A stretch of 5,346 bases of DNA. It comes from Pseudomonadota bacterium (GTDB lineage Bacteria; Pseudomonadota; Gammaproteobacteria; Burkholderiales; SHXO01). The notes under the pieces are model-generated. The model worked only from the letters and a program-made list of their open reading frames with translations, searched no databases and was not told the origin of the DNA. Position 1 is the stretch's first letter. Each line of letters opens with the position of its first letter. Where the stretch lies: contig JAEZCG010000111.1 of NCBI GenBank assembly GCA_023430065.1, positions 1 through 5,346 on the forward strand. The letters are read 5' to 3'. Below are positions 1 through 4,630 of this stretch, one piece after another. The translations under genes were made by a program, and so were the position numbers.

Positions 1-45
1 CGAAAAGCTGACGCGCAAAGGGTCGTATCATTGCCGCTTCACCCG

Positions 46-73
46 GCGCGGGCCCACCCCGGCCCGCGCGTTT
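46..73 (+). terminator. Probable rho-independent terminator of an upstream gene
   Basis: A perfect 9-base-pair GC stem (GCGCGGGCC at 46-54 with GGCCCGCGC at 61-69) encloses a 6-base loop (CACCCC) and is followed by GTTTGT at 70-75. A strong stem followed by T-rich bases on the + strand suits an intrinsic terminator, although the T run is short and interrupted. One + frame has a TGA at 9-11 that could be the end of the gene it serves, but too little upstream sequence is present to identify that gene. The hairpin could instead be a leader structure of a gene leaving the window on the - strand. Confidence 0.4.
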
Positions 74-105
74 GTGCAACCTCGACCCTTCCGCTACCCG
101 TCCCT

Positions 106-648
106 ATGTCTCCGCCTCGCCGCCCCGACGCCTCGGCCCGGGACGCTGAACAGTTCACGCCCGTCAAGCTGCGCGTCGCCAACTCGCCCCGTCACGGTCG
201 TGGCGTGTTCGCGCTTGCGCCCATCCGCAAAGGCACCCGCGTCATCGAATACGCGGGAAAGCGCGTGTCCTGGGCCTGGGCCTCGCGCCAGTACCCTGAG
301 GTCGAGGGGGAGCCCACCCATACGTTCCTGTTCGAGCTCGACGACGACATGGTGATCGATGCCAACCAGGGCGGAAACGACGCGCGCTGGATCAACCACT
401 CGTGCGACCCGAACTGCGAGGCGGTGGACGACGGCGGCCGCATCTTCATCGAAGCGGTGCGCAACATCGCGGCGGGCGAGGAACTAGGCTACGACTACAA
501 CATCCGGCTGCCCGAACGCCTCACCCCGACTCTCAAGAAGCGCTGGCCCTGCTACTGCGGGTCAAAGAACTGCCGCGGAACGCTGCTCCTGCCCAAGCAC
601 GGCAAACCCACGCCGATGAAGCGACCGGGAACGAAGCCGGCTCGCTGA
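106..648 (+). CDS. SET-domain protein-lysine methyltransferase-like protein with post-SET zinc motif
   Basis: A 180-residue protein that is almost entirely one SET domain; the family transfers methyl from S-adenosylmethionine to lysines of proteins. Visible motifs, numbered from the ATG at 106: GRGVFA (31-36), the SAM and lysine-channel signature NDARWINHSCDPNC (91-104), GEELGYDY (124-131) with probable catalytic Tyr131, and a post-SET CxCxxxxC (Cys149, Cys151, Cys156). By family precedent these cysteines bind zinc together with Cys100 of NHSC. The protein starts with a short Pro/Arg-rich segment and ends in a basic tail (about 164-180). No signal peptide or membrane segment is seen, so it is probably cytoplasmic. 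The frame stays open to a TTG at 31, but that extension runs through the terminator-like hairpin and is low-complexity, so ATG 106 is preferred; no good Shine-Dalgarno precedes it. Known targets of bacterial SET proteins include histone-like, host histone and ribosomal proteins. The substrate here cannot be told. The fold is confident, the function only general. Confidence 0.87.
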   Translation: MSPPRRPDASARDAEQFTPVKLRVANSPRHGRGVFALAPIRKGTRVIEYAGKRVSWAWASRQYPEVEGEPTHTFLFELDDDMVIDANQGGNDARWINHSCDPNCEAVDDGGRIFIEAVRNIAAGEELGYDYNIRLPERLTPTLKKRWPCYCGSKNCRGTLLLPKHGKPTPMKRPGTKPAR

Positions 649-659
649 CCGAAGGAGGG

Positions 660-1022
660 TCACGCCTCCTCGCTGGGCGCCTCCTCGCTGGGCGCCTGCG
701 CGTCGTGGCGCGTATCGAGGCGGCCGAGCTGGCGCTCGAGTGCCTTCTCGAGCTTCTCCGCCGCGCCGGTGATCGCTTCCATCAGCGAACCGGCGTGGTG
801 CGACACCGACAGGGGCTGCATGCCGCTCAGCCGGGCCTCCATCTGGCAGCGCTTGTCGACGACGCCCTTCTTGACGCTGCTGTTGACGTCGTTCACATGC
901 ACCTCGACGCGCGTGACGCGATCGGCGAAGCGCCCGAGGGCACGATCCACCTCGGTTTCCACGATCTCCGTCAGACGCTGATCGCCGCGGATATTGTTGT
1001 CGGAATTGAGCAGCACTTGCAT
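660..1022 (-). CDS. HPF/RaiA-family ribosome-associated (hibernation) protein, short form
   Basis: A 120-residue protein matching the short HPF/RaiA (sigma-54 modulation, S30EA) family. Members bind the 30S decoding centre and protect or dimerise idle ribosomes in stationary phase or stress. Family-like features are an N-terminal strand (MQVLLNSDN), a helix (about 15-33), a second strand (VTRVEVHVND, 36-45), the stretch DKRCQMEARLSG (56-67), and a C-terminal helix (about 77-101) rich in Ala, Glu and Lys. The long-form C-terminal dimerisation domain is absent. Residues 110-120 are an acidic tail made of a duplicated APSEE unit. The ATG at 1022 is firm: an AGGAGAG ribosome-binding site lies 6 bases upstream and the family N-terminus begins there. 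The frame is open further upstream, but that part reads across the divergent leader. It converges on the SET gene with 11 bases between stops and no clear terminator. RaiA and HPF cannot be separated from sequence alone. Confidence 0.85.
   Translation of the reverse strand: MQVLLNSDNNIRGDQRLTEIVETEVDRALGRFADRVTRVEVHVNDVNSSVKKGVVDKRCQMEARLSGMQPLSVSHHAGSLMEAITGAAEKLEKALERQLGRLDTRHDAQAPSEEAPSEEA
663..697 (-). repeat. 15-base tandem duplication in the HPF-like gene 3' end
   Basis: CGCCTCCTCGCTGGG occurs twice head to tail at 663-677 and 678-692, and the next 5 bases (693-697) begin a third copy. The copies are identical. Read on the - strand they encode the repeated APSEE unit of the protein tail. 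The length is a multiple of three, so the frame is kept. This looks like a recent slippage event and may vary in copy number between strains. Confidence 0.85.
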
Positions 1023-1028
1023 GATCGC

Positions 1029-1035
1029 CTCTCCT
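1029..1035 (-). promoter_or_regulatory. Ribosome-binding site of the HPF-like gene
   Basis: Read on the - strand, AGGAGAG ends 6 bases before the ATG at 1022. It is one of the best Shine-Dalgarno matches in the window and fixes this start against the longer open frame upstream. Confidence 0.75.
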
Positions 1036-1042
1036 GGTAAGT

Positions 1043-1086
1043 TGATGGCTGACCGCTCCCGGGAGAGCGGCAAGACCCAGCCATTA
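1043..1086 (-). promoter_or_regulatory. Nested inverted repeat in the HPF-like gene leader
   Basis: Two inverted repeats are nested. The outer arms are ATGGCTG (1045-1051) and CAGCCAT (1078-1084), extendable by a G-T and a T-A pair to 1043/1086. The inner arms are CCGCTC (1053-1058) and GAGCGG (1065-1070) around CCGGGA, with a perfect 10-base palindrome CTCCCGGGAG at 1056-1065. The structure lies 21-64 bases upstream of the HPF-like start. It could be a leader RNA hairpin or an operator, since the outer arm overlaps the possible -10 box at 1083-1088. The pairing is seen; the role is inferred. Confidence 0.45.
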
Positions 1087-1088
1087 TG
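1083..1088 (-). promoter_or_regulatory. Possible -10 box for the HPF-like gene
   Basis: On the - strand this reads CATAAT, five of six matches to TATAAT, and it is one of few AT-rich spots in the divergent region. It would start a transcript about 55 bases before the HPF-like ATG. No convincing -35 box is found at 16-18 bases, so this is weak and an alternative sigma factor is possible. Confidence 0.22.
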
Positions 1089-1111
1089 ATTCGTACGCGC
1101 CCCCGGGTGTT

Positions 1112-1128
1112 CCCGGTCTCGCACCGGG
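1112..1128. promoter_or_regulatory. Inverted repeat in the centre of the divergent intergenic region
   Basis: CCCGGT (1112-1117) and ACCGGG (1123-1128) form a perfect 6-base inverted repeat around CTCGC. It sits between the two possible -10 boxes, just upstream of TAGAAT at 1136. The position suits an operator for one or both divergent genes, but short GC repeats are common in such DNA. Confidence 0.25.
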
Positions 1129-1135
1129 CCCGGCG

Positions 1136-1141
1136 TAGAAT
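1136..1141 (+). promoter_or_regulatory. Possible -10 box for the dioxygenase-helicase-globin cluster
   Basis: TAGAAT matches TATAAT at five of six positions and lies 47 bases before the dioxygenase ATG, a usual promoter distance. The region 17 bases upstream has no clear TTGACA. The following leader (about 1146-1173) is very GC-rich, with GCCCGC and GCGGGC arms at 1152-1157 and 1160-1165. Confidence 0.25.
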
Positions 1142-1188
1142 GATTCCGCCCGCCCGCTGGCGGGCCAGGCGCCGAGGCGAGCCCAACC

Positions 1189-2067
1189 ATGATTCTGCAG
1201 GTCGAGCCACTGCATCCTCTGTTCGTCGCGCAGGTACGCGGCGTGGATGTGCGCACCGCGCACGCGCCCGGGACACTGGCCGCCATCCGCGCGGCGATGG
1301 ACCGCTACGCCGTGCTGGTGTTCCGGAATCAGCCGCTGACCGACGACGAGCAACTCGGCTTCGCCCGGCGTTTCGACGGCACGCTGCACAGCAGGACGGG
1401 TGCGGCGGCACTGGGAAAGAATCGCTTCGGCAACGAAGCGTTGACGGACATCTCCAACGTCGACGAGGGTGGCGGAATCTTGAAATCGGACGACCGTCGC
1501 CGCATGTACGCCTTGGGCAATCGCCTGTGGCACACCGACGCGTCCTTCCAGAATCCGCCGGGACGCTATTCGATGCTCTCGGCGCGGGTCATCCCGCCGG
1601 TGGGCGCCGACACGCAATACGCCGACATGCGCGCCGCCTTCGACGCGCTGTCCCAGGCACGTCAGGAGGAGCTCGAAGGTCTGCACGTTCACCATTCCAT
1701 CGCCTGGTCGCGGCACGCGCTCGGGTTCGAGTTCTCGCAGGCCGAGTACGACAAGCTGCAGGGCGCCGTCCATCCCCTGGTGCGCACGATTCCCGGGAGC
1801 GGGCGGCGCAGTCTCTACCTCGCGTCGCACGCCTCGCGCATCGTCGAGTGGCCGGTTCCCGAGGCCCGGCTCCTGCTGGGAGAGCTGATGGAGCACGCGA
1901 CCCAGCCGTGCTTCGTTTATCGCCACGTCTGGCAGCCGGATGACTTCGTGATGTGGGACAACCGCGCGACGATGCATCGGGCCACGCGTTTCGACGACCT
2001 GCGTCATCGCCGGGAATTGCGGCGCGTGACCACGCTGGATCTGCCCACGCCCCTCATCGTTTCCTGA
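1189..2067 (+). CDS. TfdA-like Fe(II)/2-oxoglutarate-dependent dioxygenase (TauD/TfdA family)
   Basis: A 292-residue cytoplasmic enzyme of the usual TauD/TfdA length. Such enzymes use Fe(II), O2 and 2-oxoglutarate to hydroxylate a substrate, giving succinate and CO2. The iron triad is visible: His115 and Asp117 in LWHTDASF, and His263 in MWDNRATMHR. Arg279 in RRELRRVTTLD aligns with the 2-oxoglutarate-binding arginine of TauD. Stretches such as PLHPLF near the N-terminus, RYSMLSA (127-133), DMRAA (146-150), ELEGL (161-165), the LVRT..GSGR region (197-206), LLGELMEHATQ (229-239) and FVYRH (242-246) resemble, from memory, 2,4-D dioxygenase TfdA more than taurine dioxygenase. None of the other tfd pathway genes is present, so a native aryloxyalkanoate-like or unknown acid is as likely a substrate. 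The ATG at 1189 fits the family N-terminus; the upstream GAGG at 1174-1177 is a weak ribosome-binding site. It is probably the first gene of the cluster, 12 bases before the helicase. Confidence 0.88.
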   Translation: MILQVEPLHPLFVAQVRGVDVRTAHAPGTLAAIRAAMDRYAVLVFRNQPLTDDEQLGFARRFDGTLHSRTGAAALGKNRFGNEALTDISNVDEGGGILKSDDRRRMYALGNRLWHTDASFQNPPGRYSMLSARVIPPVGADTQYADMRAAFDALSQARQEELEGLHVHHSIAWSRHALGFEFSQAEYDKLQGAVHPLVRTIPGSGRRSLYLASHASRIVEWPVPEARLLLGELMEHATQPCFVYRHVWQPDDFVMWDNRATMHRATRFDDLRHRRELRRVTTLDLPTPLIVS

Positions 2068-2079
2068 CAGGCCGAGTCG

Positions 2080-4104
2080 TTGAGACCAACGTTGCATGAA
2101 CCGGAGGGGGTCGGTGACGACCCTGAGGTCGACGCGCCCTCCCAGGATGCGTCGCGCGCGCACGAAGCGCTGTTCGCTCACCTGAAGGCGCACGACGCCG
2201 TTCTGTTCCGCACCGACAGCGTGTTCTGCGTGCGGGTGCGCGGCACGGCGCACATCGATACGCGCGAGATTCCCTTCTGCCTCGTGCCGCCCGACGGCAC
2301 CCTGATGAAGGCCAACCGCTGGAAGAAGACGCCGGCGGACAAGCGCCTTGCGCTGGTGCAGGCGCGCATCCATGGTCACTCGGTGGCGGCGATGCGCGAG
2401 CGGGTGTCGGCGTTTCTCGCGCATACGCGCGACCTGGGCGCAGCGCTTGGCATCGACCCTGAGCCCTACTGGTCCGCGCTGCAGACCGACGGCCTGGAGG
2501 AGCAGGGCCGTTTCGCGACGATCGAGGGGCGCATGCGGGCCGCGCACGCGCAGCAGGTTGAGCGGCGCAACGCGCAACGCATCAAGGAGGCCGTGCGCCT
2601 CGAGGACTATCCGGAGAGCTTTCCGGCAGCGAAACTTCCGCGCCGGTTCGTCGCCCTGCTCGGGCCGACCAATTCCGGCAAGACACATCGCGCGGTGGAC
2701 GCGCTGAAGCAGGCGCGCTCCGGCGTGTACCTGGCGCCGCTGCGCCTGCTGGCCAACGAGAACTACGAGCGCCTGGCCGAAGCCGGCGTCGCCGTGAGCC
2801 TGGTCACCGGAGAGGAACGCAAGCTGCACGCACAGGCCACGCACTTCGCCAGCACGGTGGAGATGCTCGACCCGCACCGTCCGGTCGACGTAGCCGTGAT
2901 CGACGAAGTGCAAATGTTGGAGGATTCCGAGCGCGGCAGCGCCTGGACCGCGGCAGTGTGCGGCGTGCCGGCCCAGACGGTCTACCTGCTCGGCAGTCCG
3001 ACGGCGGAGCCCGCGCTGCGCGCGCTGGCGGCGCGGCTGGGTGTGCCGCTGGAGATCGAACACCTGGAGCGCAAGGCGCCCCTGGAAGTCGAGTCCAGGC
3101 CGGTGATGGGACTGAATGCACTTCGGCGCGGGGATGCGCTCATCGCCTTTTCGCGACGCGACGTGCTGTTCCTCGCGCAACAGCTCTCGCGCATGGGGCG
3201 CAGCGTGGCCACGATCTACGGCGCCCTGTCGCCGGAGGCGCGGCGGGCGCAGGCGCGGCGCTTCGAGTCAGGCGAGGCGTCCATTGTCGTCGCCACCGAC
3301 GCCATCGGCATGGGGTTGAACCTGCCCATTGCGCGCGTGGTGTTCAGCAGCGTCAGCAAGTTCGACGGCTACGAGGAAGGCACCCTGCCGCGCGCGCTGC
3401 TGCATCAGATCGCAGGTCGTGCGGGCCGGTTCGGGATTCACGAGGCCGGCCGTGTTGCCGGCCTCGACGAGTTCGCGCACCGTCACATCCAGCGCGAGAT
3501 GCGCAAGCAGCCGGAGCCGCTGCACACTTCCCGCTTCCAGGTCTCGCCCTCGCTGGACCACCTGCATGCCTTGCAGGAGGTCACCGGCGAGCAGTCCCTG
3601 GAGAAGCTGCTGCAGCGCTTCGTGCGCAATCTGGATCTGCGCGACGATTTCTTCGTGCCCGCCAACCTCGAGGATCCGCTGGCACGCGCGCCGCTGCTCG
3701 ACCGGACCGGACTGTCGCTGCAGGAGCGCGTCATGCTCTCGCTGGTGCCGATCAACAGCAAGGTGATCGTGCTCGATGCCGCCTGGCGCGGCTGGGTCTG
3801 GGCGATGGCGCGCGGCGAGACCTGCGGATTCCGGCGCGACTACGCGGTCGAGCACATGGACCTGCAGGAGGCGGAGGACGCGTGCCGCCTCGCTGCGGCC
3901 TACTCGTGGTTGTCCTATCGCCGCGAAGACGTATTCCCCGACGGGGAACTGGCGCGCGAACTGATGGTGCAGTTGTCCCTGACCATCGACGACATGCTGG
4001 CGCGCCGGCACGGCGGCGAGGGCAGTGCCTCGCGGCGCGCGGCGCGACGCACCCGGAACACTTCCGACGCACGACACGAAAGGAGACGCAAGGCATGGCG
4101 CTGA
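2080..4104 (+). CDS. SUV3-like DExQ-box RNA helicase
   Basis: A 674-residue superfamily 2 helicase resembling SUV3, the RNA helicase of the mitochondrial degradosome. In order: an N-terminal region without recognised motifs (about 1-185); motif I GPTNSGKT (195-202); PLRLLANE (220-227); TGEER (244-248); motif II DEVQ (275-278), where SUV3 has DEIQ; motif III-like LLGSPT (303-308); motif V ATDAIGMGLN (405-414); motif VI QIAGRAGRFG (443-452); then a SUV3-type C-terminal region (about 488-580, including FVPANLEDPLARAPL) and an Arg-rich tail (651-674). It probably unwinds RNA using ATP; no exonuclease partner is encoded nearby. The start is uncertain: the frame begins right after the dioxygenase stop, the first candidate is TTG 2080 with no clear ribosome-binding site, TTG 2092 is the alternative, and the first in-frame ATG (Met76) would remove plausible protein. 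Translation may be coupled to the preceding gene. It overlaps the globin by 10 bases. Helicase identity is strong; RNA specificity is inferred. Confidence 0.88.
   Translation: MRPTLHEPEGVGDDPEVDAPSQDASRAHEALFAHLKAHDAVLFRTDSVFCVRVRGTAHIDTREIPFCLVPPDGTLMKANRWKKTPADKRLALVQARIHGHSVAAMRERVSAFLAHTRDLGAALGIDPEPYWSALQTDGLEEQGRFATIEGRMRAAHAQQVERRNAQRIKEAVRLEDYPESFPAAKLPRRFVALLGPTNSGKTHRAVDALKQARSGVYLAPLRLLANENYERLAEAGVAVSLVTGEERKLHAQATHFASTVEMLDPHRPVDVAVIDEVQMLEDSERGSAWTAAVCGVPAQTVYLLGSPTAEPALRALAARLGVPLEIEHLERKAPLEVESRPVMGLNALRRGDALIAFSRRDVLFLAQQLSRMGRSVATIYGALSPEARRAQARRFESGEASIVVATDAIGMGLNLPIARVVFSSVSKFDGYEEGTLPRALLHQIAGRAGRFGIHEAGRVAGLDEFAHRHIQREMRKQPEPLHTSRFQVSPSLDHLHALQEVTGEQSLEKLLQRFVRNLDLRDDFFVPANLEDPLARAPLLDRTGLSLQERVMLSLVPINSKVIVLDAAWRGWVWAMARGETCGFRRDYAVEHMDLQEAEDACRLAAAYSWLSYRREDVFPDGELARELMVQLSLTIDDMLARRHGGEGSASRRAARRTRNTSDARHERRRKAWR
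3441..3466. repeat. Perfect inverted repeat inside the helicase gene
   Basis: CGAGGCCGGC (3441-3450) and GCCGGCCTCG (3457-3466) are exact reverse complements around a 6-base loop CGTGTT. They encode the segment right after helicase motif VI. There is no T run on either side, so it is not a typical terminator. It could be a chance product of GC-rich coding sequence or a structured mRNA element. Confidence 0.5.
4081..4085 (+). promoter_or_regulatory. Globin ribosome-binding site inside the helicase 3' end
   Basis: AGGAG lies 9 bases before the globin ATG at 4095 and is preceded by GAAA. In the helicase frame it falls in the codons AGG AGA (Arg668, Arg669), rare arginine codons for such G+C-rich DNA where CGC and CGG dominate. 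The helicase coding sequence therefore appears to carry the globin signal. Confidence 0.7.
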
Positions 4105-4538
4105 TCGAACGCGGTCGCGGTACCGCGACACCCGAGCAGGAGGCGGCGATCGAGCGCATGGTGCGGCTGTTCTACGATCGCGGGCTGCGCGACGAGGTGC
4201 TCGGTCCGATCTTTCGGGGCGCCATCCACGACTGGGAACCGCACATCGCAATCGTGGCGGACTTCTGGTCGGGGGCCGTGCACGGCACCGGTCGCTATCG
4301 CGGCAACGCATTCGCCCCCCACGCGCGCCTCGACTTCGGTCCGGAGGCCTTCGAGCACTGGCTCGCCACGTTCGAGAGCGCGGCACGCGACGCGCTCGCT
4401 CCCCAGGATGCCGACACCGCCATCCGCGTGGCACGCCATATGGCACAGAGTTTCCGCGCTGGAATCTTTCCGTTCACCGACCAGGACGGGAAGCCGTCGC
4501 GCAAACCAGCGAACCTGGGGTCAGGTCTTGACTCTTGA
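4095..4538 (+). CDS. Group III truncated haemoglobin
   Basis: A 147-residue haem protein of the 2-on-2 truncated globin fold. It aligns by eye to Campylobacter Ctb, the group III reference: Tyr27 in LFYDR matches TyrB10, His50 in DWEPH matches HisE7, His76 in FAPHARL matches the proximal HisF8, and Trp89 in FEHWL matches TrpG8. Phe/Trp at 57-58 (DFWSG) and the stretch LGPIF (36-40) are also typical. The family binds O2 or NO and is linked to peroxide or nitrosative chemistry; its role here is not shown. The ATG at 4095 has a good AGGAG site and overlaps the helicase stop by 10 bases, so the two are probably co-translated. A longer open frame upstream is a shadow of the helicase. The last residues (about 138-147, ending GSGLDS) are encoded in a REP-like motif and look like an acquired tail rather than globin sequence. 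No signal peptide is seen; cytoplasmic. Confidence 0.9.
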   Translation: MALIERGRGTATPEQEAAIERMVRLFYDRGLRDEVLGPIFRGAIHDWEPHIAIVADFWSGAVHGTGRYRGNAFAPHARLDFGPEAFEHWLATFESAARDALAPQDADTAIRVARHMAQSFRAGIFPFTDQDGKPSRKPANLGSGLDS

Positions 4539-4548
4539 CCTTCGACCT
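4517..4548. repeat. REP-like motif overlapping the globin stop codon
   Basis: The stretch starts with GGGGTCAGGTCTTGAC and contains TCTTGAC twice in tandem (4526-4532 and 4533-4539). It has inverted arms AGGTC (4523-4527) and GACCT (4537-4541, repeated at 4544-4548), and the arms GGTCA (4519-4523) and TGACC (4536-4540). From memory, GGGGTCAGGTCTTG-type motifs recur between genes in many proteobacteria and next to REP-associated tyrosine transposase genes. No such transposase is in this window. The globin TGA (4536-4538) lies within the motif. The repeats are seen; REP identity is a recollection to be tested by search. Confidence 0.45.
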
Positions 4549-4585
4549 AGACAGAGCAAGGAGTCCTCCCCATCCGGGCCGCTAT

Positions 4586-4602
4586 CACGGCGCCGTGCTA
4601 AT
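4586..4602 (+). promoter_or_regulatory. 12-base palindrome with adjoining weak -10 box before the serine hydrolase
   Basis: CACGGCGCCGTG (4586-4597) is a perfect 12-base palindrome. It is joined to GCTAAT (4597-4602), four of six matches to TATAAT, placing a possible start of transcription near 4609, about 22 bases before the serine hydrolase ATG. The layout suits a regulator site overlapping a promoter, but no -35 box is clear. The rest of the gap (4549-4630) shows an AAGGAG at 4558-4563 with no start codon behind it and nothing else recognisable. Confidence 0.3.
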
Positions 4603-4630
4603 CTCAGGCCCCTTCGTCTGCCGTCACGTC

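Noticed and set aside
1..31. Possible - strand gene leaving the window, starting MIRPFARQ at 31
   Set aside because: Only ten codons are visible, with a weak GGTGA upstream. It cannot be told from chance, so it is not annotated.
31..105. TTG start at 31 for the SET protein
   Set aside because: The added 25 residues read through a terminator-like hairpin and have no family resemblance; ATG 106 is simpler.
649..659. Shared terminator between the convergent SET and HPF-like genes
   Set aside because: The 11-base gap holds no hairpin or T run. GGCGCC copies nearby belong to the tandem repeat in the coding region.
402..1040. 212-codon + frame across the SET end and antisense to the HPF-like gene
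   Set aside because: It is antisense to a gene with a clear family match and ribosome-binding site, and reads as repetitive Leu/Arg/His sequence.
1023..1286. Upstream extension of the HPF-like protein on the - strand
   Set aside because: It would run through the inverted repeats and into the dioxygenase; the ATG at 1022 has AGGAGAG and the family N-terminus.
1086..1943. 285-codon + frame overlapping the dioxygenase
   Set aside because: Arg/Gly/Ala-rich shadow in another frame of the dioxygenase, whose iron and 2-oxoglutarate residues are intact.
1084..3180. 698-codon open frame on the - strand across the dioxygenase and helicase
   Set aside because: It is a mirror frame of GC-rich coding sequence: Arg-, His- and Gln-rich without domains or motifs, while the + strand frames carry complete catalytic signatures.
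2958..4094. Long N-terminal extension of the globin frame inside the helicase gene
   Set aside because: The extension is low-complexity Ala/Arg/Gly sequence overlapping helicase motifs; the globin family start and a good ribosome-binding site are at 4095.
3268..4446. 392-codon - strand frame over the helicase end and globin
   Set aside because: Arg-rich shadow frame with no motif, opposite two well-supported genes.
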